15,888 bases of DNA from an uncultured Clostridia bacterium (GCA_945927915.1 CAMEMX010000009.1:1-15888), one strand, 5' to 3'; positions 1 to 7,466 are shown, numbered from the stretch's first letter. Notes: generated from the sequence alone by a model not told the origin. Translations and numbers: made by a program.

Positions 1-1976
1 CCCAGCTCGCCGCCCTTGCCGGCCTTCATCTCCTGCATCCAGCCGATGACGCCGCGGACGTTGCCCTCGATGTCGAGCTTGCCGGGCTTCCATGCGCCGA
101 CGGCGTAGAGGATGTGGGTGTAGCCGTGCTTCTTCAGCACCTCGACCGAGGGGGCCTCGGCGTTCAGGCGAACCTCCGCGCCGTAGGCGAGCATGAGGTC
201 GATGTCGCGGTCGATGGCGGCGCCGCTGATGCGGAATTCGGGGATGACGTGGCGGACGATGCCGCCGAGCTTGCCCGTGCGCTCAAACAGGGTGCAGGGC
301 ACGCCGGCTCTGCCGAGGAAGTAGGCCGCGGCGATACCCGTCGGGCCGCCGCCGATGATGGCGGCCTTCTTGCCCTCGACGCGGGCGGGCTTTTGGATCG
401 AGGCCATCAGGGCGTCGATGCCCTTTTCGGCGGCGAGCAGCTTGGTCGCGCGGATCCGGACGGCTTCGTCGTAGAAGTTGCGGCTGCACTTGCCCATGCA
501 GCGGTGGGCGCAGATGGTGCCCGTGATGAAGGGCAGGGCGTTTTTCTCGGTGATGAGCTTCAGCGCGTCGTTGTAAAGCCCCTTGCGGCACAGCTCGATA
601 TATTCGGGGATGTCCTGGTTGATGGGGCAGCCGCCCTTGCAGGGCGCGATATAGCAGTCCATCCAGGGCACGCGGTCGGCGTTCTTGCGCGTGGGCAGCG
701 GCTTGATGGGCTTGACGTGGTGGTAGTCGGTGCGGCAGTCGTGGGACATTTTGGCGATGGCGTCGGTGTCCGTGCCGTCAAACGCCCTGAACGCCATGCC
801 CTCGACCTTTTTCGCCATCTGGGTCAGGCGGTTGTAGCCGCCGGGCTTCAGGATGGTCGTGGCGACGGTGATGGGCCAGATGCCCGCGGCAAAGAGCTTG
901 TCGCAGTTGAAGTATTCCGCACCGCCGGCGAAGGAGATCTTCATTTTGCCGCCGAACTGCGTGGAAATGCGGCGGCACATCTCGATGGTCAGCGGGAACA
1001 GGGCGCGGCCGGACATATACATCTCGTTGTTCGGCAGCTCGCCGCGCGTGGTGTCGACGGGGAAGGTGTTCGACAGCTTCAGGCCGAATTCCAGGCCGTT
1101 TTCGTCCGCCAGCGCCTGCAGGCGCTCGAACATCGGCACGGCGTCCTTCCACTGCAGATCCTCGTTGAAGTGATGGTCGTCGAAGACGATGTAGTCATAG
1201 CCCATCGAGTCGAGGATGCTGCGGGCGTCATGGTAGCCGAGGATGGTCGGGTTGCACTTGACAAAGGTGTTGACCTTCTTCTCGGTGATGAGGTAGGAGG
1301 CGATGCGCTCGATCTCGTCGGGCGGGCAGCCGTGCAGGGTCGAGAGCGTGACGGAGCGGGAGACACGCGGGGAGATGCTTGCGATGAACTCCGCTTCCTC
1401 GGGGAACAGCTCGGTCAGGACGGCCTTGCACTCGGCGAAGATGGGCGCGCGGGTCGCGTCCTTCATGGACTCGATGTAGTTGTCGACCTTTTCGCCCTTG
1501 ATGCCCTCCAGGTCATAGCCGACGGACATATTGAACACGAAGCCGTCCGGATCGCCGTAGCCCCAGACCTTCGCCATGATCTTGAGCGCGCACCACGCCT
1601 TGATGTACTCATTGAGCGCCTGCCCGACCTCCAGCTCGGTCGACCACTCCTGGTTGTAGCCCTCGTCGTCGGCTAAAATGCACGGACGCGGGACACAGGC
1701 GGCAAGCTCCTCGCCGTCCATCTTCTGCACGGTCTTGACCTCGAAGAAGCGGGCGCCGGCGACATAGGAGGCGATGATATTCTGCGCAAGCTGGCTGTTC
1801 GGGCCGGCGGCAGGGCCGAAGGGCGTCTCGATCTTCTCGCCGAAGATCGGCAGGGTCTTTGCGGGGTCGGCCTTGTATTCGGTGTGGATGCCGAAGACCG
1901 TGCCGCTGTTTTTGCGCTCGGTGACGACCCAGCGCATCAGGTCCTTAAAGGGGATCGGATACATTCTTTCAGACAT
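1..1976 (-). CDS. ygfK: YgfK-like putative selenate reductase / FAD-dependent iron-sulfur oxidoreductase subunit, 3' end outside window
   Basis: The first 658 codons are present and the frame is open to the left edge; E. coli YgfK is about 1030 residues, so roughly the last third is missing. The N-terminal part resembles the dihydropyrimidine/dihydroorotate dehydrogenase barrel, with the hallmark STLHGCPPDEIE at residues 212-223. A ferredoxin-like cysteine set follows (C441, C446, C450, then C489, C493, C497 in a CAHRCMGKCSRN stretch), as in glutamate-synthase small-subunit-type proteins. A dinucleotide-binding loop GGGPTG lies at 542-547. The start is the ATG at 1976, preceded by AAGGAGG that overlaps the ssnA stop; only 12 nt separate the genes, so they are co-transcribed and probably coupled. 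In gut anaerobes ygfK sits with ssnA, hyuA, ygeW/X/Y and xdh genes in clusters tied to urate and xanthine breakdown. Its exact reaction is not established. Family call is firm; the selenate reductase name is historical. Confidence 0.93.
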   Translation of the reverse strand, partial: MSERMYPIPFKDLMRWVVTERKNSGTVFGIHTEYKADPAKTLPIFGEKIETPFGPAAGPNSQLAQNIIASYVAGARFFEVKTVQKMDGEELAACVPRPCILADDEGYNQEWSTELEVGQALNEYIKAWCALKIMAKVWGYGDPDGFVFNMSVGYDLEGIKGEKVDNYIESMKDATRAPIFAECKAVLTELFPEEAEFIASISPRVSRSVTLSTLHGCPPDEIERIASYLITEKKVNTFVKCNPTILGYHDARSILDSMGYDYIVFDDHHFNEDLQWKDAVPMFERLQALADENGLEFGLKLSNTFPVDTTRGELPNNEMYMSGRALFPLTIEMCRRISTQFGGKMKISFAGGAEYFNCDKLFAAGIWPITVATTILKPGGYNRLTQMAKKVEGMAFRAFDGTDTDAIAKMSHDCRTDYHHVKPIKPLPTRKNADRVPWMDCYIAPCKGGCPINQDIPEYIELCRKGLYNDALKLITEKNALPFITGTICAHRCMGKCSRNFYDEAVRIRATKLLAAEKGIDALMASIQKPARVEGKKAAIIGGGPTGIAAAYFLGRAGVPCTLFERTGKLGGIVRHVIPEFRISGAAIDRDIDLMLAYGAEVRLNAEAPSVEVLKKHGYTHILYAVGAWKPGKLDIEGNVRGVIGWMQEMKAGKGGEL

Positions 1977-1988
1977 GGTGGTACCTCC

Positions 1989-3329
1989 TTAATAGGTTTC
2001 GTTGTTGAGAGCGCCCCAGAGCTTCTTGGCCTCTTCCAAAATGTGGGCGTTGACGGCCTCCTCGTCGATGCCGATCAGCTCGCGGTCCTTCATCAGGAGC
2101 TTGCCGTTGGCGATGGTGGTCTGGCACTGGCGGCCGGTCATGCCGAAGAGCATATGACCGTCGATGTTCGCGTCGGAGAACGGGGTGTAGGGCTTGTAGT
2201 CCATGACGATGACGTCGGCGGCGGCGCCTTCCTCGAGAACGCCCAGCTTCGTGTCAAAGTAACGCTCGCCGATCTTTGCATTGTTCTTGAAGAGCATATC
2301 CGTGACCTCGCACCAGCCGACGTTCGGCAGGCAGGCGTTCTGGCGCTGGGCGCACAGGGCGACCTTGATGGATTCCAGCATATCGTTCGTGTAGGCGTCC
2401 GTGCCCATGCCGAGCAGGATCCCCGCCTTGTAAAGCGGCAGGACGGGGCAGGTGCCGACGGCGTTGCCCATGTTGGATTCGGGGTTGTTGACGACCATCG
2501 TGCCGGTGTTTTTGATGAGCTCGATCTCGGCGGAGTTGACGTGGATGCAGTGGCCGAGGATGGTCTTCGGGCCGAGGATGCCGTGGTCGTGCAGGCGCTG
2601 GACGGGACGGCGGCCGTAGTTTTGCAGGGAGTCGTAGACGTCGTTCATGCCCTCGGAGACGTGGATGTGGTAGCCCGTTCTGCCGTTGTTGGCCTCGACC
2701 ATGCGGTCGAAGGTCTTGTCCGAGATGGTGAACAGGGCATGACCGCCGAACATGGCCGCGAGCATCGGATCCTTTTCCTTCTCACAGTAAGTGATGAAAT
2801 CGGCGTTTTCCTTGACGGCCTGGATGGACTTTTCCTCGCCGTCGCGGTCGGAGACCTCGTAGCACAGGCAGGAGCGGATGCCGAACTGCTTCGCGGATTC
2901 CGCGATCTGGAACAGGCTGCCGGGGATCTCGCAGAAGGAGGCGTGATGGTCGAAAATCGTCGTGACGCCCTGCTTGATGCAGTCGATGTACAGCGCGTCG
3001 GCGGAGGCCTTCGTGCCCTTGAGGGTCAGGCGGCGGTCGATGGCCCACCACGTTCCGTCGAGCACCTCGTAGAAATTGGTGGGGTTGTTGCCCTTGATGG
3101 AAAGGCCGCGGGCAAGGGCGGAATAGATGTGGGTGTGGGCGTTAATGAGGGCGGGCATGATGACGCCGCCCTTTGCGTCGATGAACTCGGCTTCGGGGTA
3201 TTTTGCCCGCAGCGCTGCGGTCGTGCCGACCTCCTTGATCTTCGTGCCGTCGATCACGACGCCGCCGTCGGGCAGGTAGGGAAGCGTCTGTGAGCGGGTG
3301 ATGAGCTTACCGTTGGCGAGAATGTACAT
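1989..3329 (-). CDS. ssnA: SsnA-type putative aminohydrolase (metal-dependent amidohydrolase)
   Basis: A 446-residue protein, close to the usual SsnA length of about 440. It belongs to the amidohydrolase superfamily: the metal-binding HxH is H65-T-H67 in INAHTHIYSALARG, followed by H221-I-H223, H260 in LGHCIHV and the catalytic D311 in LGMGTDAYTN. Such enzymes hydrolyse or deaminate C-N bonds in heterocycles. SsnA is a standing member of the ygfK/xdh/hyuA purine-degradation cluster, but its substrate is not settled. The start is the ATG at 3329 (MYILANGKLIT), which has AGGAGGT 8 nt upstream (3338-3344). The frame is open to an ATG at 3461, but that would read through the structured leader and terminator and adds residues unlike the family. 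It is the first gene of the operon, directly upstream of ygfK, and is expressed from the promoter at 3479-3507 through a candidate regulatory leader. Confidence 0.93.
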   Translation of the reverse strand: MYILANGKLITRSQTLPYLPDGGVVIDGTKIKEVGTTAALRAKYPEAEFIDAKGGVIMPALINAHTHIYSALARGLSIKGNNPTNFYEVLDGTWWAIDRRLTLKGTKASADALYIDCIKQGVTTIFDHHASFCEIPGSLFQIAESAKQFGIRSCLCYEVSDRDGEEKSIQAVKENADFITYCEKEKDPMLAAMFGGHALFTISDKTFDRMVEANNGRTGYHIHVSEGMNDVYDSLQNYGRRPVQRLHDHGILGPKTILGHCIHVNSAEIELIKNTGTMVVNNPESNMGNAVGTCPVLPLYKAGILLGMGTDAYTNDMLESIKVALCAQRQNACLPNVGWCEVTDMLFKNNAKIGERYFDTKLGVLEEGAAADVIVMDYKPYTPFSDANIDGHMLFGMTGRQCQTTIANGKLLMKDRELIGIDEEAVNAHILEEAKKLWGALNNETY

Positions 3330-3472
3330 ATTGTTTACCTCCTGTAAAAGATTCGGAAAAACAAAAATGGGGATGTGAACCCAAAGGTCAACATCTCCAC
3401 TCAAGCATACCTGAGTGATAGTCGGAAGCCCGTGCGCGAAGCACTTCGTTACAGCTATCAATCTTCAATTAC
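3330..3472 (-). ncRNA. Structured 5' leader of ssnA-ygfK with terminator; candidate orphan riboswitch
   Basis: The predicted transcript starts near 3472, about 7 nt after the TATAAT box, leaving about 143 nt before the ssnA ATG. Within it I can fold: (1) a closing stem TGATAG/CTATCA (3455-3460 with 3416-3421) around an inner imperfect hairpin containing GTGC/GCAC; (2) a hairpin CACTCA/TGAGTG with an 8-nt loop (3412-3417 with 3398-3403); (3) a GC-containing hairpin followed by T runs (3357-3399), a typical intrinsic terminator. Stem 2 shares bases with both the closing stem and the extended base of the terminator, so alternative folds are possible. This aptamer-then-terminator layout is typical of riboswitches. 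It does not match the purine, TPP, THF, cobalamin, glycine or T-box consensus as I know them. Ligand unknown; a purine or related metabolite is a guess from the genes controlled. Confidence 0.55.
3355..3399 (-). terminator. Intrinsic terminator in the ssnA leader (putative attenuator)
   Basis: On the minus strand, TGGAGATGT (3391-3399) pairs with ACATCCCCA (3368-3376), 8 of 9 positions. An inner extension GACC/GGTT closes a TTTG loop, and the transcript then reads ATTTTTGTTTTT. It ends about 25 nt before the ssnA start, after the promoter and before the ribosome-binding site, so it can only act as an attenuator of the ssnA-ygfK operon. Confidence 0.65.
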
Positions 3473-3478
3473 GATACC

Positions 3479-3507
3479 ATTATATCGGATTTTTTTCCGA
3501 ATTGCAA
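3479..3507 (-). promoter_or_regulatory. Sigma-A promoter of ssnA-ygfK
   Basis: Minus-strand -35 TTGCAA (3502-3507), 17-nt spacer, -10 TATAAT (3479-3484). The spacer contains the inverted repeat TCGGA-N6-TCCGA (3485-3500), and a perfect palindrome GCTCAATTTTGAGC lies at 3543-3556, about 40 nt upstream. Either could be an operator, but this is only suggested by symmetry. Confidence 0.8.
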
Positions 3508-3825
3508 CGGGTTTTTCCTTGCTGATTTTTACAAATCTTGCGGCTCAATTTTGAGCATTTTGCACGGAAAGCTTTACAATCCGGAAGCAAGCGTGTAAAA
3601 TAGGCGTAGCGGACTATTTTGAATCTGTAGGGCGGAGGCAGCCGTAAGCCGCCGCAGGAACTACCGATTGCGTACAAACCTGTCCGTCTGTACTGTCTGC
3701 CGCTTCGCGGTCGGCGGGGACGTGTCCCCGCCCTGCATCCTTTGACATTCGGAATGAAATGATGAGGAAATTCAGCATGATATCCAAAGACCCTTTTGAA
3801 ATACTTATCTGAAAGAGGAAACGAT
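3508..3825. other. Intergenic region between divergent ssnA and DUF362 genes
   Basis: There is no credible gene here. The stretch next to ssnA is AT-rich and holds the palindrome GCTCAATTTTGAGC at 3543-3556. A GC-rich repeat element occupies 3626-3737. On the plus strand a consensus -35 TTGACA occurs at 3742-3747, but there is no good -10 box at 16-18 nt, so the promoter of the DUF362 gene is not resolved. Confidence 0.6.
3626..3737. repeat. Dispersed palindromic repeat, copy A (REP/MITE-like, 112 bp)
   Basis: It is bounded by imperfect inverted ends: TGTAGGGCGG at 3626-3635 and the complement of TGCAGGGCGG at 3728-3737. The left part carries the motif GCAGGAACT. The right part contains GCCGCTTCGCGGTCGGC and the near-palindrome GGCGGGGACGTGTCCCCGCC. 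Positions 3672-3737 match 15633-15698 at 59 of 66 bases, and the left ends match at 15409-15448. There is no transposase, so it is a non-autonomous, dispersed unit. Confidence 0.8.
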
Positions 3826-4974
3826 ATGACAGAAGTATCCATTGTGCGCTGCGCGGACTATACGCAGGCCGAATGCACGCGGGCGCTGACACAGGTTTTG
3901 GAGCCGCTGGGCGGCCTTAGCTGGGTCAAACCCGGCATGAAGATCGTCATCAAGGCGAATTTGGTGTCAGCGATGAAGCCGGAGAAGGCGGCGACGACCC
4001 ACCCGACTTTGCTGGCCGCGCTGACAAGACTGCTGATTGCGCGCGGCGCGTCGGTCGTGATTGGCGACAGCCCCGGCGGGCTTTATAACGCCGCGTTTTT
4101 GAATCGCGTCTACGCCGCCACGGGAATGCATGAGGCGGAGGACGCCGGCGCGGTGCTGAACCGTGATTTTTCGCAGAGCACCGCCGATTTCCCCGACGCG
4201 CACGTCGCCAGGCACTTTACCTACACCGCCTATTTGGACGGTGCGGACGCGATCATCAGCTTCTGTAAGCTCAAAAGCCACGGCATGATGTCGCTCTCCG
4301 CCGCGACGAAGAACCTGTTCGGCGTTATCCCCGGCACGATGAAGCCCGAATACCACTTCCGCTATCCCGACCCGATGGATTTTGCGGGCATGATCGTTGA
4401 CCTCAACAGCTATTTCAGGCCATGTCTGTTTCTGGTCGACGCGGTCGAGACGATGGAGGGCAACGGCCCGACGGCGGGCACGCCGCGCTACATGGGCGCG
4501 CTTCTGGCGGGCACGGACTGCCACAAGACCGACCTGATCTGCGCGAAGCTGATCGGGCTTGACCCGATGGCTGTGCCGACGCTGCGCGCGGCGGCGAATT
4601 TCGGCCTCTGCCCCGAAAACGCGGACGAGGTCGCCGTTTCGGGCAAGGTCGGGGACTTCGTGCTTGCGGATTTTCAGCGCATCGAGCGCAAGCGCAGCCT
4701 GCAATTTGAATCCATCCTGCCCGGCAGGGCGGGAAAGGCGTTCGGAAAAATCGCGCAGAAGGCGCTGCGCTCGTCGCCGCGGCTGAAAAAGAAGGAGTGC
4801 GTCGGCTGCGGCCTGTGCGCGAACGTCTGTCCGGCGAAGGCGATCGGGATCGTTGAAAAGAAAGCGCACATCGACAAAAGCAAGTGCATCCGCTGCTTCT
4901 GCTGTCAGGAATTCTGCCCCAAGGGCGCGATGAAGGTCCACCGCCCGCTGCCTGCGCGGATATTGAACCGCTAA
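3826..4974 (+). CDS. DUF362 domain protein with C-terminal two-[4Fe-4S] ferredoxin domain
   Basis: A 382-residue protein. Residues 1 to about 300 form a DUF362 domain (for example VIKANLVSAMKPEKAATTHP, a GDSPGG loop, and CKLKSHGMMSLSAATKNLFGVIPG). The C-terminal ferredoxin module has two CxxCxxCxxxCP motifs: C325/C328/C331/C335 and C354/C357/C360/C364. It is expected to be a soluble electron-transfer or iron-sulfur-handling protein; no reaction is assigned to the family. The ATG at 3826 (MTEVSIVRC) is chosen over the in-frame upstream codon at 3796 because GAAAGAGGAAAC precedes it and family similarity begins there. It stands alone, divergent from ssnA and convergent with the 8-oxoguanine deaminase gene, which suggests but does not prove a redox role in the same purine pathway. 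Confidence 0.88.
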   Translation: MTEVSIVRCADYTQAECTRALTQVLEPLGGLSWVKPGMKIVIKANLVSAMKPEKAATTHPTLLAALTRLLIARGASVVIGDSPGGLYNAAFLNRVYAATGMHEAEDAGAVLNRDFSQSTADFPDAHVARHFTYTAYLDGADAIISFCKLKSHGMMSLSAATKNLFGVIPGTMKPEYHFRYPDPMDFAGMIVDLNSYFRPCLFLVDAVETMEGNGPTAGTPRYMGALLAGTDCHKTDLICAKLIGLDPMAVPTLRAAANFGLCPENADEVAVSGKVGDFVLADFQRIERKRSLQFESILPGRAGKAFGKIAQKALRSSPRLKKKECVGCGLCANVCPAKAIGIVEKKAHIDKSKCIRCFCCQEFCPKGAMKVHRPLPARILNR

Positions 4975-4980
4975 CCGTAT

Positions 4981-5028
4981 AAAACCGGCTGCCGCAAGGA
5001 GAAAAGCTCCTGCGGCAGCCGGTTTTTG
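4981..5028. terminator. Strong intrinsic terminator between convergent genes
   Basis: A long hairpin: the left arm starts at 4981 with AAAACCGGCTGCCGCA and pairs with TGCGGCAGCCGGTTTT ending at 5026, around a short AGGAG/CTCCT-flanked loop, and is followed by more T. The plus strand has the better T run, serving the DUF362 gene. The minus strand has TTTT after the stem, so it may also serve the 8-oxoguanine deaminase gene. Confidence 0.9.
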
Positions 5029-5029
5029 C

Positions 5030-6385
5030 TTATTTTTGCAGATATGCGTCGCAGACCCTGCGGGCTTCTTCCGCAACAAGTGCTTCGTCCACGCGGGTCA
5101 GACGGCCGTTTTCGACGGTGATTTTGCCGTTCACGACCGTATAGTCGACCGCACCGCGCAGGCCGACCGTGCCGAAGAGGTTCTTCGGGTCATAGGTCGC
5201 GCCGACCAGCTCCAACCGGCGCGAATCGACCAGGAACAGGTCGGCGCACTTGCCGACCTCGACCGAGCCGATGTCCGTCCGCCCCAGCAGGGAGGCGGAG
5301 CCGCGCGTGGCCATTTTCAGCACGTCGTAGCCCGACGGAGCTTTTTTCGACGAATTCAGGCGGTGCAGCAGGAAGCACACGCGGATCTCCTCGAGCAGGT
5401 TCGACCCGTCCTGTGACGCCGAGCCGTCCACCGCCAAACCGACCTTCACGCCGCGCGCCAGCATATCGGGGATGCGCGCGATGCCGGACGAGAGCTTCAT
5501 ATTGGAGACGGGGCAGTGCGCGACGCCCGTGCCCGTTTGTGCAAGCAAGTCCAACTCCTCATCCGTGAAGTGGATGCCGTGGGCGTACCAGACGTCGTCG
5601 CCGATCCAGCCGAGAGACGCCATATACGCCAGCGGACGCAGGCCGCAGCGCTCTAAGGTGTAGTTTTCCTCGTCCTTCGTCTCGCACAGGTGGGTGTGCA
5701 GCCGCACGCCGTACTGCCGCGCCAGGATCGCCGACTGCCGCAGCAGCTCCGCCGAGACGGAGAACGGCGAGCAGGGCGCAAGGACGATCTGCCGCATCGA
5801 GCCGAAGGACGGGTCGTGATAGGCTTCGATCACGCGGGCGCAGTCCTTCAGAATTTCGTCCACGCTCTGCACCACGCTGTCCGGCGGCAGGCCGCCGTCC
5901 TTGACGGATAAGTCCATGCTGCCGCGGGAGCAGACCATGCGCATGCCCAGCGCGTCGGCGGCTTCCAATTGCGCGCCGATCAGGTCGCCCGCACCCGCCG
6001 GGAAGACGTAGTGATGGTCAAAGCAGGTGGTGCAGCCGTTTTTCATCAGCTCGCCCATGCCGGTCAGCGAGGAACAGCGCACGACCTGCGTGTCGAGATT
6101 CTTCCAGATCTCGTAGAGCGTCTTGAGCCAGTCGAACAGCTCCATGTTCTGCACCTGCGGGAGGTTGCGTGAAAACTGCTGGTACAGGTGGTGGTGCGTG
6201 TTGATGAGGCCGGGGTAGCACAGCAGGTGGGTGCCGTCGATCTCGCGGGCGGCCTTTTGCGGCAGATTTTTGCCGATGGCGCGGATGACGCCGCCCTCGC
6301 AGTAGACGTCCACGCCGCGCAGCACCGTGTCATTGTCGTCACAGGTGACAAGAGCGGAGAGGTTGCGGATCAGCAGATCGGACAT
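5030..6385 (-). CDS. Probable 8-oxoguanine deaminase (amidohydrolase family)
   Basis: A 451-residue cyclic deaminase of the amidohydrolase superfamily. Expected reaction: 8-oxoguanine + water to urate + ammonia, in the cytoplasm with one divalent metal ion. Metal and catalytic residues are all present: H64 and H66 in INTHHHLYQ, H230-T-H232 with E235 in LHTHLCET, H269 in YAHGIHF and D320 in VDGSASQD. Segments typical of the 8-oxoguanine deaminase branch rather than TrzN/AtzA or SAH deaminases include VQNMELFDWLKTLY, GSMDLSVKDGGLPPDSVVQ and APCSPFSVSAELL. The start is the ATG at 6385 (MSDLLIRN) with AAGGAGG at 6393-6399; a TTG at 6403 would overlap that site. It lies 27 nt downstream of the aldo/keto reductase gene and is probably co-transcribed with it. 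It is a distant paralogue of ssnA. Substrate is inferred from similarity. Confidence 0.86.
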   Translation of the reverse strand: MSDLLIRNLSALVTCDDNDTVLRGVDVYCEGGVIRAIGKNLPQKAAREIDGTHLLCYPGLINTHHHLYQQFSRNLPQVQNMELFDWLKTLYEIWKNLDTQVVRCSSLTGMGELMKNGCTTCFDHHYVFPAGAGDLIGAQLEAADALGMRMVCSRGSMDLSVKDGGLPPDSVVQSVDEILKDCARVIEAYHDPSFGSMRQIVLAPCSPFSVSAELLRQSAILARQYGVRLHTHLCETKDEENYTLERCGLRPLAYMASLGWIGDDVWYAHGIHFTDEELDLLAQTGTGVAHCPVSNMKLSSGIARIPDMLARGVKVGLAVDGSASQDGSNLLEEIRVCFLLHRLNSSKKAPSGYDVLKMATRGSASLLGRTDIGSVEVGKCADLFLVDSRRLELVGATYDPKNLFGTVGLRGAVDYTVVNGKITVENGRLTRVDEALVAEEARRVCDAYLQK

Positions 6386-6412
6386 GGGAAAGCCTCCTTT
6401 CAAAAATTGCGG

Positions 6413-7441
6413 TCAGTCGACCTTGACTTCGCCGGCCAGCACGCGCTTGTAATCCTCGTAATTCCTGCGCAGCAGGGCGGGCGTATCCAGCTCGTAGGGG
6501 CATTTTGCCCTGCACGCGCCGCAGGAGACGCAGCCCTCGATCTTGCGCATCTCGGCCTGCATGGGCGGCGCAAGCCAGTCGGCGGAGGGCGCGCGGCGGA
6601 GCATCAGCGACATTCTCGCGCACTGGTTGATCATGATGCCCGCCGGGCAGGTGGGTACGCAGTAGCCGCAGCCGCGGCAGAAATCGCCCGTCAATTCGGC
6701 GCGCTCTTTTTCGATAAAGGCGCGCAGCTCGTCCGTCAGTTCGGCGGGACGGTCAAAAAACGCGAGCCATTCGTCCAGCTCGTGCTCGCGCTGGATGCCC
6801 CAGATGGGCAAAACGTTGTCAAACTGCGCAAGGAAGGCAAAGGCGGCGGCGGAATTTGTGATGAGGCCGCCGGCAAGCGCCTTCATCGCGATGAGGGTCA
6901 TGCCGGCGTCCCGGCATTTTTCCACGAGCGCCAGCTCACGCGGAGAGGACAGGTAGCTCAGCGGGAATTGCAGCGTCTCGTACAGGCCGGAGGCGATGGC
7001 CTCCTCGGCAACGCCGATCTTGTGCGTCGTGATGCCGATGTGGCGGAGCTTGCCCTGCTTTTTCGCCTCGAGCATACACTCGTACAGCCCCGTGCCGTCG
7101 CCCGGACGGTAGCACTGCGGGACGCAGTGGAGCTGGTACAGGTCGATGCAGTCGGTTTTGAGCAGGCGCAGCGAGGTTTCCAGGTCGGCCCAAAAGCCCT
7201 CCGTCGTGCGCGATTCGGTCTTGGTGGCGAGATAGATGCCGTCCCAATGCCCGCCAAAGGCGAGGCCGAGCTTTTCCTCGCTGTCGGAGTAGGCGCGGGC
7301 GGTGTCGAAAAAGCGCATCCCGCCGTCGCGCGCACGGCGCAGGAGCCGCACGGCGGTGTCGCTGTCCACGCGCTGGATGGGCAGAGCGCCGAACGCGTTT
7401 TGCGGCACGGTGATGCTGCCGCAGAGTGTCACGGTTTTCAT
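6413..7441 (-). CDS. Aldo/keto reductase with C-terminal dicluster 4Fe-4S ferredoxin domain
   Basis: A 342-residue protein. The N-terminal aldo/keto reductase barrel has the full catalytic tetrad: D46 and Y51 in FFDTARAY, K74 in LATKTE and H105 in LYQLHCV. The C-terminal part carries two CxxCxxCxxxCP clusters (C255/C258/C261/C265 and C304/C307/C310/C314). Such fusions are common in anaerobes and could couple NAD(P)H and ferredoxin to reduction of a carbonyl, but no substrate can be read from the sequence. The start is the ATG at 7441, preceded by GGAGGAAGAACC; the frame is open further upstream, but that extension crosses the promoter and the previous gene's terminator. It is the first gene of an operon with the probable 8-oxoguanine deaminase. 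Confidence 0.92.
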   Translation of the reverse strand: MKTVTLCGSITVPQNAFGALPIQRVDSDTAVRLLRRARDGGMRFFDTARAYSDSEEKLGLAFGGHWDGIYLATKTESRTTEGFWADLETSLRLLKTDCIDLYQLHCVPQCYRPGDGTGLYECMLEAKKQGKLRHIGITTHKIGVAEEAIASGLYETLQFPLSYLSSPRELALVEKCRDAGMTLIAMKALAGGLITNSAAAFAFLAQFDNVLPIWGIQREHELDEWLAFFDRPAELTDELRAFIEKERAELTGDFCRGCGYCVPTCPAGIMINQCARMSLMLRRAPSADWLAPPMQAEMRKIEGCVSCGACRAKCPYELDTPALLRRNYEDYKRVLAGEVKVD

Positions 7442-7466
7442 GGTTCTTCCTCCGCTTTTTTCTTTC

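Noticed and set aside
1..1976. Selenocysteine (in-frame TGA) use in YgfK, suggested by its selenate reductase name.
   Set aside because: No in-frame TGA was noticed in the visible frame; cysteines occupy the expected cluster positions.
3330..3461. An upstream start for SsnA at 3461 giving 490 residues.
   Set aside because: It would translate the terminator and leader, has no ribosome-binding site, and the family starts at the ATG at 3329 with an excellent site.
3330..3472. A canonical purine riboswitch in the ssnA leader, suggested by the CCGACTAT segment.
   Set aside because: The closing stem encloses only about 33 nt, too short for the three-way junction with two kissing loops, and the upstream TATAA-type core is missing.
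3742..3770. A promoter for the DUF362 gene built on the consensus TTGACA at 3742-3747.
   Set aside because: No acceptable -10 hexamer occurs at 16-18 nt spacing, so I list the hexamer but do not call a promoter.
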